Below the pieces are notes generated by a model. The model was not told the origin of the DNA and did no database searches. It was given only the letters and a program-made list of their open reading frames with translations. Position numbers and translations under genes: made by a program. A stretch of 64,000 nucleotides of DNA from Diatrype stigma (taxonomy: Eukaryota; Ascomycota; Sordariomycetes; Xylariales; Diatrypaceae). Within the stretch, counting starts at the first letter, position 1. The number at the start of each line of letters is the position of its first letter. Where the stretch lies: positions 124,001 to 188,000 of the forward strand of contig JAKJXP020000005.1 in the NCBI GenBank assembly GCA_022225965.2, given 5' to 3'. This document shows, in pieces, positions 35,292 through 45,592 of the stretch.

Positions 35292-37715
35292 TCATTTTGC
35301 CGTAGGGTCATCCTTGACTCCCCAGCTACCAACAATGCGCATGGCCTTCTCGTCACCATCAATCAGACGTTCATCTTGCAGCGCACCCGACAGACACCTC
35401 CACGGATTCCGGCTGCCTCCCCATCGGAGGAGGTTGCTCTTCAGTCGCTCGCCGTTCTCCCTGTTCACAGCGCCGTGGTCCTTTCCGCCAGCGAAGACGA
35501 CCCTCCACACGCGCTCAGAGAGCACCTCGTCAAAGATGTAGCTGTAGTAGGCGCCCCCGTAGCCGAACAGATGGCCAAAGAACCCTTGCCACCTCGTTCC
35601 TCGGGCGTCCGACGGGAGCTTTCCATGTTCTCTCTGGAGGCTATGGTATGTCTCCGTAGAGTCGAAGCCAGCGCTATTCGGAAGTGACGAGTGGTATGCT
35701 TGGTCTAGCATGGCAAGGATGATGTGGTTCTCTCTATCCGATGCCTTGAAACGAGTGGAAATGCGAAGCCTATCCGCCACCATTTCATACGGTAAGGGTT
35801 TATCCGTTGCGTAATGGCGAGCGAACAATGAGAGCACCGTAGGATCCGCACAAAAATGCTCCATTAATGTCGAGGGAAGCTCCGCGAAGTCGGTTGCGCA
35901 TCGCGTCCCAGCCACATTTTGTAAGGACGTTCGTGCTAATATAGAATGGATCGCATGGCCCATCTCATGAAAGAGCGTCTCCATTTCGTAGTAATCGAGC
36001 AGCGCAGGCTCGTTCCTTAACCTCCCGTCTTGGCGGAAGTCACAAATCAAGGCAATGGTCGGTAGCTGCATGACTGACGAGGACCCCGGCTTCTTGGATA
36101 CATGCATACCGTCATTAGCCGCATCGATGTGTGATTCAAAATGCGGGAGCCCCTCGACCCCATCCGCACCTTGTTCTGCCGTCTCTTGGATCTCCTCCTG
36201 GGATATTTCCCTCGAGCAACGCACAGTAAAATGCGCCGGATTCGGAGACTTATCGTCCCTGTAGAAGAGATCGCAGTAAAGCACCGCAACATGGCCGTCG
36301 GTATCGGAAATGACATCCAACCGTCTCACATCGGGATGCCATGTCTCCCCGGGTAAGGTATCCTTTGGCACAAATCGGATGCCATATAAGCGGTTGAAGA
36401 GTCTCGACAGGCCCTGCATAACAGTCCCTAGGGAGAAGTAGGCTGACAAAAAGTCATCATGACGTCTTTGCGATCTCATACCTGATCGGATGCTCTCCAT
36501 ATAATAATCCTTGTCCCATGGATGTAAGTCCGTCGCGGTATGTTGATTGAGCTTGCGCCCTTTCTCCTTCAGTAGGTCGGCGACATCTTGTTCGACCCGG
36601 CTAGAATTATGCTTCGACAGGGCCAGCAGGAACTCGTGGACAGATTCAGGCGACTTTGCCATCATCTTATCTTGAAGAGCCATGTGGCCATAGCTTTTGA
36701 AGCCTGATAAAGCGGCAAGTTCTGCGCGCAACCTTAACACAGTCTCTAATACCTTGACTGATCTTCTTGAAGCAGTTCTTGTGGCATAATATATAGCCTT
36801 TCTTGTATCTTCGTCATGGATAGTCCTTAAAGCCATTGTAGCCTCCGGCGACATAGTTGGGAGTCGGATAACACCCCCACGGACGAGGCGCTGGGCTGTG
36901 CGAGGATCCATGCCTTGGGCCTTGCTACTAGGAAATTCAAGATATTTCTCTTCGGGCTGCATGTCCTCGACGAAGGACGAGCCGAGCTCGCTGATAGTCT
37001 GCGATAAGTCTACGAACCGATCGCGTGACTCTTTAGGCAGGTGAATAGCGGACTTCATAAAGTCCTGCTGCAAGATATTGGCCACCGTCTGCTCCTCTTC
37101 ATTCCAGCTGTCCATCACTTCGGGATTGTTGAGAGCCTTTCCGAGTTGAACACTAAGACCGGTTTCCGTGTTCAACTGATTCATGTATTGGTAAACGAAT
37201 GACCAAGCCTGGGATGCTGCCGCTTGTATCTTAACATCGGGGTGTGTAACCCGTACGAAGTCGGATACATCTAGAACTCGGCAAAGAAGATCACTGAGTC
37301 TGTCTAAGTCTCGCACTATAGCCTTATATTCTTCCAGTGTGGATGCGTTAAGCACCTTGTCCACCAGCTTCTGCGCTCGTTTCACAGTGACTTCGGCGAA
37401 TTTTAAGAACCCTTCGGGAGAGGTTAGGTACTTGTTTCTGAACAGCCCAACATTGCGGCCGCTTAGGACGTCCTTCAATGGCTTCGCAAAGTACTTGAAG
37501 GTGGGTGGAGAGTCGAAGATCTGGCGTAGGAGGGCGTCGTCATGCTTCGCATCAGGGGGCGCATGGTTGACGGGGGGTGGGTGTGCAGTGCCGATGTTGG
37601 CAGTAGAAGACGCTGCGTGCAGCCAGCGCCTCTGTTGCTGCTGCTGCCGTGCTTGGGAAGCCTGGCGCAGGCATCTCGAGCAGGTCCATAGACCTGACCG
37701 GGCGGTTTTTATCAT
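35292..37715 (-). CDS. OCT1: Mitochondrial intermediate peptidase OCT1
   Basis: A single uninterrupted exon of 2424 nt encodes 807 aa, the usual size for the family (about 770-810). The N-terminus (MIKTARSGLWTCSRCLRQAS, then a glutamine/arginine-rich stretch) is a mitochondrial presequence. The M3 metalloprotease zinc site is present as ETLFHEMGHAIHS near residue 580, with the downstream glutamate ligand in the segment FAELPSTLMEHF. The C-terminus has the conserved GYGGAYYSYIFDEVLSERVW. By family it removes an octapeptide from matrix-targeted proteins after the main processing peptidase has cut. It is divergently arranged with the MIC26/27 gene, 538 bp between start codons, so the two mitochondrial genes may share a promoter. 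Confidence 0.97.
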   Translation of the reverse strand: MIKTARSGLWTCSRCLRQASQARQQQQQRRWLHAASSTANIGTAHPPPVNHAPPDAKHDDALLRQIFDSPPTFKYFAKPLKDVLSGRNVGLFRNKYLTSPEGFLKFAEVTVKRAQKLVDKVLNASTLEEYKAIVRDLDRLSDLLCRVLDVSDFVRVTHPDVKIQAAASQAWSFVYQYMNQLNTETGLSVQLGKALNNPEVMDSWNEEEQTVANILQQDFMKSAIHLPKESRDRFVDLSQTISELGSSFVEDMQPEEKYLEFPSSKAQGMDPRTAQRLVRGGVIRLPTMSPEATMALRTIHDEDTRKAIYYATRTASRRSVKVLETVLRLRAELAALSGFKSYGHMALQDKMMAKSPESVHEFLLALSKHNSSRVEQDVADLLKEKGRKLNQHTATDLHPWDKDYYMESIRSGMRSQRRHDDFLSAYFSLGTVMQGLSRLFNRLYGIRFVPKDTLPGETWHPDVRRLDVISDTDGHVAVLYCDLFYRDDKSPNPAHFTVRCSREISQEEIQETAEQGADGVEGLPHFESHIDAANDGMHVSKKPGSSSVMQLPTIALICDFRQDGRLRNEPALLDYYEMETLFHEMGHAIHSILARTSLQNVAGTRCATDFAELPSTLMEHFCADPTVLSLFARHYATDKPLPYEMVADRLRISTRFKASDRENHIILAMLDQAYHSSLPNSAGFDSTETYHSLQREHGKLPSDARGTRWQGFFGHLFGYGGAYYSYIFDEVLSERVWRVVFAGGKDHGAVNRENGERLKSNLLRWGGSRNPWRCLSGALQDERLIDGDEKAMRIVGSWGVKDDPTAK

Positions 37716-38253
37716 GTTGTGTGCAGCAGCATAACGGGAAGTCTATAGGCTATTTTAGACACACCATACCCCGAGCACATGCTGCAATCAAGGTCGGGAA
37801 GGTCAGGAGGACAGAAAAGTTTCAGGTCAAGCTACACCACACTGGAATTGGTGAATAGTGTCTGGTCGTAGCTCACATCGATCGAGTGCTCTTATAAAAC
37901 GCATTCGTTCGTGATAAGAAAAGTTGCTAGTCTAAGTCGGCATGTAGGTAAGCCAGGTAAGTATAAGTAACTGATAGGTATGACGAGATGCCGGTGCTCG
38001 GAAAGACCCGGTAAAACCAGGTACAGCGGAACGGGATTTGCATCATCACACTAACAATTAATTATCGACCACCTGCACCTGCACCTGCACCTGCACTATC
38101 AATCAACTATCAGCTGGAACAAACATCTCAACTCAACCTGCCTACAGGTACTTACCACTTATCTACCTACCCACATACTTCTACTGCATGTAATGATAGT
38201 AAATTGACCCTTCAGGCCCGACGAATTTACCACCTACGTCAATTGAGGGCAAC
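37716..38253. promoter_or_regulatory. Bidirectional promoter region, OCT1 and MIC26/27
   Basis: This 538-bp stretch lies between two divergent start codons of mitochondrial genes. It contains a hexanucleotide repeat (listed separately) and several TACCTA/TAGGTA words. I see no coding frame and cannot name a regulator. Confidence 0.5.
38071..38096 (+). repeat. (ACCTGC)n hexanucleotide repeat
   Basis: Just over four perfect head-to-tail ACCTGC units lie in the OCT1-MIC26/27 promoter interval. Confidence 0.9.
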
Positions 38254-39225
38254 ATGGCCGCGAGAGTGTTGCTGCGACGGGTACGTAGAGCTCTAGAGAA
38301 CTCAGTTGAACTGGCTCTTTTCCGAACCCCTCGGATGCTAACAGAATGTGCACAGCGAGCCGCCCCCCTGATGGCCGCGACTCTGATCTCAGGCGCTATA
38401 ATTCCCTCGGTCGCCCACGCCGAAGCACCGCCATCCGACTACCATGTACGACGACGACCTTGATCCATCCTATTATCCCCCTCCTCTTCCCTAGTGCCTC
38501 TCGTTTCCATGCTGACTGTCGAAACCCCAAACCAGTCCAAGAAGCCCATCTACGACGACTTCTACCAGCCCCCCCTCCCCAAAGTAGCCAGCGCCACCAC
38601 ACTCGCCAGCACCCCCGTCCCCTCGCCAGCATCGGAGACGATACCCCACGCGGCAGCGGTGCAACATGAAGAACCGTCACGGCAGCACCCGCACTCGCAC
38701 CCGCACCGGCCCACGCCCACGGACCGGCTCGCCGGCGAGATCGGGCGAGCGCGGCTCTTCCTGTACCAGCGGGCCGTGGCGGCCGAGGACGCCGTGAACG
38801 GGGCGATGGACCGGGCCTTCTCGCTGGAGCAGACGTTCACGTCGACGATCGCGTCGCTCGCGCCGCCGCGGTCCAGCGGCGAGCAGCTGGTGCCCGGCCT
38901 GTGCTACGTGCTGGTGGCGTCGATGGCCGGCAGCATCGTGGCGCGCAACCGGGGCCTCGTCGCGCGCGCCGCCGCGCCCCTCGCCCTCGGCGTCGGCGCC
39001 GGCTGGCTCGTCCTGCCCCTCACCATGCGCAACGTCTCCGACCTGCTGTGGCGCTTCGAGCAGCGCGTCCCCGCCGTCGCCGGCGCCCACCTCGCCGCCC
39101 GCGACGGCCTCCGCCAGGGCTGGAGCTTCGCCGCCGTCCACGCCCGCCTCGGCCGCGACTTCGTCGACGGGAAGGTCCACGCCGCGCGCGATCTGGCCGA
39201 GGATTGGGTGAAGCAGGGGAAATGA
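38254..39225 (+). CDS. MIC26: MICOS subunit MIC26/MIC27 (apolipoprotein O-like)
   Basis: Exons 38254-38445 and 38536-39225, with a 90-nt intron, give 882 nt in frame and 293 aa. The N-terminus is basic and amphipathic (MAARVLLRRVRRALENSVE), followed by a hydrophobic stretch (LMAATLISGAIIPSVAHAE). The segment SKKPIYDDFYQPP after the intron is typical of fungal MIC26/27. The ApoO domain follows: RLFLYQRAVAAEDAVNGAMD, GEQLVPGLCYVLVASMAGSI with the first membrane helix, then APLALGVGAGWLVLPLTM with the second. A His/Pro/Arg-rich linker precedes the domain. By family it sits in the mitochondrial inner membrane and shapes crista junctions. Fungi have paralogous MIC26 and MIC27; I cannot tell which this is. 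Confidence 0.9.
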
Positions 39226-39975
39226 AGAGGGGAAGAAAGAAGGAAGAAAGAAAGAAAGTAAAAATATGGTTGGGGAGAGATCGACAGGAGGTAGATAAAA
39301 GTAGTGGATCAAGGTACATAGGCAGAGGAAGGGAGGGGGGGAGAGGATGGAGGGGAAGAGGAGAGACGAAGAAAAAGCTTGTACTCATGTACTATTATAG
39401 AGCAATAGATGTGCCCTTTCCCCTTTGTTCATGCATGTTTTGTGGCTGGCTGGATGGTTATATACCTAGGTAGTGTGCATCTAAGGCAGCATATTGGTTT
39501 GGGCAAATAGCTCACGGACATCCCGATTTCGGGGTTTCTGTGATATCTTATGAACCAAGCCTTGCAGCAATGATTTCAAATGCAGCAGACAGTGTATAGA
39601 TGTCACTATTTATTTATATGCATATACCAAATCACACGATAATTTCTCGATACCTGAAAAAGAGAGCTAGATCTCCAGTGATACTTCGAGAATATAAAGC
39701 AATCTTTTGTTGGCAGAGCAAGAGAGGTAAGCTACGAGACCTCCCTAGTTTACATAACCATGGCAGCAATGCTGTCATCTGTCATCCGTCTAGAGTCTAT
39801 ATGAATATGAGTATGTATGGGGGGTATATACCAAATACGCCGGCAAACAAACAAACAAACAAACCTGCAACTGCGCCATCCTGATTTACCGCACGGAATA
39901 CAAGAAGCCCACCCCATTCCCCTGACTGCATTCCCCCCCACCCCCCTCGATCTCCCGCTAGCAGCCAAGCAACAC
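39226..39975. other. Convergent intergenic region
   Basis: Between the stops of MIC26/27 and TPC1. It contains purine-rich sequence right after the MIC26/27 stop and a short AAAC repeat (39844-39863). No gene is seen. Confidence 0.5.
39844..39863 (+). repeat. (CAAA)n microsatellite
   Basis: Five CAAA units in a row, just downstream of the TPC1 stop on the plus-strand map. Confidence 0.9.
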
Positions 39976-41204
39976 CTAACCCAACCGTCTCTCCTCTCCG
40001 GCGCGATCTCTCTCGCGAGCGATCAGCAGGTTGAGTATCCGCTCGTACGTCCACATCGTCACGGCACTATTGGGCGCGGCCTTGAACAAGCTGACGGTCA
40101 GGCCGCGGTAGAGGCCGCGGAGGCCGCTGTGGCGGACGATGGCGCGCATGGTGCGCCAGGTGCCGCCGGGGGCCTCGGGGATGTCGCGGTGGACGTAGCG
40201 GGCGCGGGTGGGGCCCTGGACCTGGATGCGCTTGCGGACGAGGTCGAGCGGGAACACGGCCGTCTTGGCCAGGACGCTGGCCAGGACGCCGGCGGTGGCG
40301 TCGCCGCTGCCGAACGGGAGCTGCCGCGGCCACTGCCCGAGCGGCGCCCGCAGCGCCTCGTACGCCGCAAAGAACAGGCCCATGTACGGCATGATCTGTG
40401 CCAGCGCCGGCGCCAGACCCCGGAAGAACCCCCGCGGCCCCTCGTCCCGCGCGATGTCCGATATCGCCCGCCGCAGCGACGCGTACACCCGGTCGTTGCC
40501 CTGCGCCGCGAACCGCGTGCGCAGGAGGTCGAGCGGGTACGTGGCCGCGGTGCCGGTGGCGCCGGCTGCGGCGCCGCAGACGAACGACTCGATGCCCTGG
40601 GGGATTTTGCTGCCGCTGCCGTCTTCTCCTTCTCCGAATGTGCGGTGCAGCAGCATCGATGTCGAACGGTACGCGGTGAACTGCACGGCGGCGTACGAGA
40701 CGTACAGAAGCTCGGCGGGGACGTTGCCCTTCCAGAGACCGGTGATCCCCTCGTTGGCGACGATGTGCCGCATTGTCTGCAGCGTGCCCTTGTAGACAGG
40801 CAGGGAGGGGTGACGAGGGTGGTGGTGGTGGTGATCGCCGGGGACATGCTTGCGGGGGTGCGGCTGAAGCTGCAGCCGGATCTTGACCACGTCGAGCGGC
40901 GCGACGACGAACCGTGAGATCAGCCCGGCCGTACCCCCGGCTACGACGACCTGGAGCCGGGAGCCCTGCGCAGTTGAAGAAAGTGGAACCGTTAGCGATG
41001 GCCAACGGACGACCCGATACTACTAAGTCAAAAGGGGGAGGGTAGGAGGGGCGGTAGGTCGGGGCATCGACGGGGCCCGGAGGACCGGATGGATCACATG
41101 CTACGCTACACAGCGATTGACCCCTGCTCGAATCCCACACGCAGGATGCCAGGGAACATGACAAAACATACCTCATCTTGAAGGCGCTCGCCGTTCCTCG
41201 ACAT
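39976..41204 (-). CDS. TPC1: Mitochondrial thiamine pyrophosphate carrier (SLC25 family)
   Basis: Exons 41204-41172 and 40965-39976 are joined by a 206-nt intron, giving 1023 nt in frame and 340 aa. Exon 1 encodes only [11 protein letters not shown]; exon 2 continues [20 protein letters not shown]. The three mitochondrial-carrier repeats are marked by [20 protein letters not shown] and [10 protein letters not shown], each in the PxD/ExxK/R pattern. The sequence matches fungal TPC1, an inner-membrane carrier importing thiamine pyrophosphate into the matrix. A histidine-rich insert ([17 protein letters not shown]) extends the loop after the first signature and is not a usual feature of the family. 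Most of the coding sequence is very GC-rich with strong third-position bias, which is why long spurious frames appear on the opposite strand. Confidence 0.93.
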
Positions 41205-43050
41205 GCATCCGAAAGTGTCCTGGCCCGGACTGGGAAGGGTGAATTGGAATATGCGCTTTTGCGGCTGAGGATCTCAGGGGACAGCGTCGGCTCAAGTCTG
41301 GTGATTCCGCGGCCGAGTCATTCGGTCACTCTCGTTCTAGACTTCGGTAGCTTGTTGGGTTGAGGGACAAGCTTCGTGTCCCGGTTTGCAGAACGTCGAG
41401 TCCCGTCTCGACTCTCGTCTTTTCACCGCTTCTACGAGGTAGTCTAATAGGTAGTTACTGCTTCGTATGCGCCTGTCCAATTCTCCGGCTCCACTAATCA
41501 ATAGTCGAGTTGACCGAGTTGTTCTGTCGTGCCGTCACTGATAACGCTATTGCTGCTACCTGGGTATTGCGCGTTCACGATCCGCGGGCCCTACTTTTCC
41601 CCCCTTGCTCTTTTTGCTTGCGGCACGAAGGGCACGGCGGCGCCAAATTTTGCAATGACGTAGATATTGTATGTACTATGTAGGTATGTTTGCACGGAGA
41701 ATTTCATTTTGAGGCGGGATTTAACTGGTTATAGCAAGGCGTTCACGCAGTCAACGCTAGGTAACCAAAAGCCCGTCTTCCGTCTCAGGTACGTACCTCT
41801 GCTGTATTACCGCATCTGGCAAGTCCATACATTTGGAAGCGTCTAAGACTTGCAGCTTCAGGGCCATTTGAAATAAAGTACGCATTTTAGCAGGTAGTTA
41901 TTCCAGATTCTGTCTATCTGTTACAACTCACAACAGCCTATGACCAGTGGCTTACATTATGAGACCAGCTTATGTTGGCAACTGTCTGTCGCACCTGGCT
42001 GAGTTCAAACTTGAGAGTTCCTAACTATGTACATACCTACTAAGTACTTATAATCAACCTGGAAGTGTCTTTGCATTAGGCTGCTCGGGCAAGCCTCAGG
42101 CAAGTTCGAAAGAATAAAACGTCTGTTCACTATAGTTATCAATGCCATGGCCCAAGGCACAATAACTGAATAACTCACTCCCAGTCAGGCAGTCAATAAG
42201 TTTCGACCGGTTCGACCACCTTCCGCTTTCTTTCTGCTCAGGTTCCCACTCGGCTCTTTTGCCCCGCAATTTGTACTTGGACGGACCCTACGAGACACTG
42301 CAGGCCCGTTGTCGCAGGTAGTGAAGTAGCTTCCGCCTGTCCGAAACGAACAGGACGAGGCGATTCCCGTCATGCGTGTATGTAATGTTAGCAGCACAGG
42401 AGACGCAATCCGGCTGGAGCTATTGGCTGAAGCCATCGACATGGGGGGAATGTAACCCCATGATGGGTCCCCCTTCGTCCATTACATTAGCGTGCCATTA
42501 GCCAGGTGTGGAGAGAGACACCGAACGAGGGTCGAGGGTCGAGGGGAAGCGAGCGAGCGGCTGCAACGTTTAGATATTTAAATATCTACCTACCAACAGC
42601 CTACCTAAGAAGCCGCGCCTCGTCTTCTTGGGTTTTCTACCGCCTGCTCCAAACCTACACTGCCTGCCTGTCTGCTGCCTGTGTTGTCCTCTTTCGTCCA
42701 ATTTTCTCGAGCTGAACCCGCCTTATTCTCGATTAGAGTTCATGACAAGGTTGATCCCGTCCAGTCACTGTAAGAGTCAAACCGTACTGGTGGAACCGCC
42801 ACATTCCCTTGGACCCCCCAGAACTTACAGTCAGCTGAGCGCGCGGGCCGTAGACCCCATCTGGTTATAAGTAACCTATAACTTATAAGGGCACCCTTAT
42901 TTGCATGTGATTACTGCATCGCTTTCTTACGCCTCCGTCCTCATGGGTTTGACCTACGTAGAATCCACCACAACACACCTCTTCTCCCCTCATCTTCACA
43001 CGGGGGTGCTGCCGCAGCAAAAACTAGCTACTAGCGGATTTACTGGCGAT
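41205..43050. other. Intergenic, divergent promoter region
   Basis: Between the TPC1 start and the start of the acidic unknown protein. It contains scattered TACCTA words and possible leader sequence from about 42,500. In-frame upstream ATGs at 42901 and 42943 could extend the next gene by up to 50 residues. No other gene is seen. Confidence 0.45.
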
Positions 43051-44418
43051 ATGTCTTCTCCAGCAGCAGCAGCAACAACACCAGGAGCAGGAAATATTAA
43101 AGCGCCAATCCTCCACGAAATACTAGGGCCTTTGCTGCCTGCGTTGCTAGCCGCTTCAGTGTCAGCAACGCCGGCTGAAACCGTCTTACCTCTTCTCTCA
43201 CCCATCCTCAGGCAGCGAGTCCAGCTTTTGTCTACGAACGATTCCGAGCCTTGGATAGACCTGCTATGTTATGACAAGGCGAACGTCCCGAGGCTCAGGG
43301 AGATTGCGCAGAGCGATCGCTTAGAACTGCACCCAGTCTCCGGGGAGGTCGAGGTCGACTGGGATTACGACGCGGAAATCCGGTACCGGAGGGTAGACGA
43401 GGAGACGCTGCAGGCGCTCGTGGTCCTCCGTGACATGGGCCTGTCGTTCCAACTGATCTACTGCACGGGAGACCCCGTAAATGGCGAAGGTTGGAGGATA
43501 GGCGAAGTCGGTGTAGTGGCGAAGCCCTCGCCATTTTCCTCTTTCGGCGGCGTCTCTACCATTGCCGAGGCGGAGAGGCAGTTCGTCGAAAAGAAGCAGC
43601 AGAAGGAACGGACGGCTACTATTGCCGCTGCAGTCGCACCCGCCGTCACCAGCGGCCTTTCGAGCAGTAGTCGCCATCTCGCCGTGGGCGGCGGTCCAGA
43701 TATGGACGAAGATGACGACGATGATTACTGGGCCCAGTATGATGCCACGCCGTCGCGGACACCGGCGATGCCGAGATCCCCAGCACCCCAGCAGCAGACG
43801 TCGAATGGCTTCGGCGGTTCGTCGACCGGCTTAGAGGAGGACTACTACTCCCAGTACGACACAGTGCAGCCCACGATGGACAACTACGACCCGGATGAGG
43901 ACGCCAACCCCAGTAGCGCCAACGTCAACGGCAACGGCAACAGCAACGGCAGCAACATGGTCAGCGTAGAGCAGGAAGTGGTGCCGGCCCCGCCTCTAGG
44001 GCTAGCGCGGCCCGTCGAAACGGGAACGACAGCCAAGGTATACGTGAACGGCAACGACGCCAGCGAAGCTGCCGAATCCAACGAGACCCAGGGCTCCTGG
44101 ACGCTAGCGGAGCCGGTAGCGCAGTCCCCGTCCCCTCCCGCAGCACGGAACGGCGGCGCGGTCGCGGACCTCGTGCACCCGCACCCGCGACCGGCGTCGG
44201 CGGCCAGCTCGCGGGCGTCGGTGGAGCGGCTCGAGGCCGCGGCCGAGAAGCGCGACCAGAGCGAGTTCGGCGTCAAGCAGCACGTGTCCCGCAGCATCAA
44301 GAGCCTGTACATGCTCTCGCGGGCGTCGGGCATCGACCGCCAGGAGTTCGAGCGGCTCGTGCGGACCGAGCTCGACATGCTGGGGCTGATGGACGAGGGC
44401 GATGATATGGATGGGTAG
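43051..44418 (+). CDS. Conserved-looking fungal protein of unknown function, acidic and disordered middle
   Basis: A single exon encodes 455 aa from ATG 43051. The first 180 residues look folded: helical ILHEILGPLLPALLAASVS, then WIDLLCYDKANVPRLREIA and LHPVSGEVEVDWDYDAEIRY and LVVLRDMGLSFQLIYC. The middle is low in complexity with two copies of an acidic aromatic motif (DDDDDYWAQYD and EEDYYSQYD), glutamine, asparagine/glycine and proline runs. The last 75 residues are again helical (FGVKQHVSRSIKSLYMLSRA then EFERLVRTELDMLGLMDEG). I do not recognise a named family. The duplicated YxQYD motif may be a short binding motif. The start is uncertain; an extension to 42901 is open but less protein-like. 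Confidence 0.75.
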   Translation: MSSPAAAATTPGAGNIKAPILHEILGPLLPALLAASVSATPAETVLPLLSPILRQRVQLLSTNDSEPWIDLLCYDKANVPRLREIAQSDRLELHPVSGEVEVDWDYDAEIRYRRVDEETLQALVVLRDMGLSFQLIYCTGDPVNGEGWRIGEVGVVAKPSPFSSFGGVSTIAEAERQFVEKKQQKERTATIAAAVAPAVTSGLSSSSRHLAVGGGPDMDEDDDDDYWAQYDATPSRTPAMPRSPAPQQQTSNGFGGSSTGLEEDYYSQYDTVQPTMDNYDPDEDANPSSANVNGNGNSNGSNMVSVEQEVVPAPPLGLARPVETGTTAKVYVNGNDASEAAESNETQGSWTLAEPVAQSPSPPAARNGGAVADLVHPHPRPASAASSRASVERLEAAAEKRDQSEFGVKQHVSRSIKSLYMLSRASGIDRQEFERLVRTELDMLGLMDEGDDMDG

Positions 44419-45592
44419 TATACCAAAAAGCACCTACCTACCTACCGGACCTCGTGACCGACCTACTTGGGATATATGAGCTAGCTAGCTAGATGGATGG
44501 GTGGGTGTGACTGGGGAAGCAGCAGGGAGAAGAGAAACAGGTACACAGAAAGGGGGCGATAACTAGGGAGAGGGGTTGGTCGTCGAATGAATTGCATTTT
44601 ATACCCGATTGCATATATATACGGCGGATGGTGGGAAGCTGGGCGAGGGGAGGGAAGCGAAATACGGGAGTTATTTCATAAGAGTTAATCGCCCTCTGGT
44701 GGTCGGTGGTGCGAAGACTCGAAAAAGACGGCTTCCCCTCTGGGGTGGGGCAGGATGGGGGCACGATCTCACTTTTGACGATACCTACTGGGTAACCTTG
44801 TTTGCTTGTGTGGTTGTTGGCTTGCTTGCTTACTTCGGATGAACCTGTCTGGGCATTTTCAGGGACTCGGGGTCAGCATATGGGTGGGTAGGTGGGTGTA
44901 CTTTTGGCATCTATCGGCGTTCAAATGCTTAACTCGGGGCATTTTGCGGTTCTCATGGCCTGTCTGTCTCACTTCTTGTACATATAGTCCTGGATAGGTC
45001 AAATGAGAAAGATTTACAAACGACTTGTGAAAATTCCCAGAAACGTCCTTGATCGTGAAAGTCGGGTCATGCGCATGAACTCTCGAGTCGCCTTGCTTGA
45101 TATATCACTGGAGGCCGAAATCTTACTGGGTATTATATGGCATGCTAGCCTCCTGAGAGGTATTGCTGGTATATCCATGTGCCTGTTCCCTAATTCTCAT
45201 AACATCCCCATAGTCATAGAACATCACGACTTTGTGGACAGTACTACGTAGGAAAATCAAGTCTTTGATATAGCTTCAACCACCAAGGACACCCTGCCAC
45301 CCCCTCCTGTACCTACTAGGTATGTGATACCAAACCCACTTCTAAGTTCGCGACCTGCGAACGTACAACCAAACCTACAAAATCTAAAATACATATCTAA
45401 TGTCTACAAAACCATACCCAATACAACCATATCATACACGATACCGTCTATAAATACAGCCAACCAGAGTGCTTAGTAAGTATGCACATGAAATATCTTG
45501 CCGGGAACTGCCCAAGCTAGGGGGAAGAAAATCCACCCGACACACGGGGACAGCACATCGATCGATCTTGAGAACGCGAGAATACTGTTTGG
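44419..45592. other. Convergent intergenic region, no gene seen
   Basis: Between the stop of the acidic unknown protein and the stop of the oxygenase on the opposite strand. Open frames are short (for example 45003-45251) and show no recognisable features. Confidence 0.45.

Noticed and set aside
39817..40917. A 366-codon plus-strand frame and a long minus frame at 40067-41176.
   Set aside because: Both are shadows of TPC1, whose third-position GC bias removes stops from other frames.
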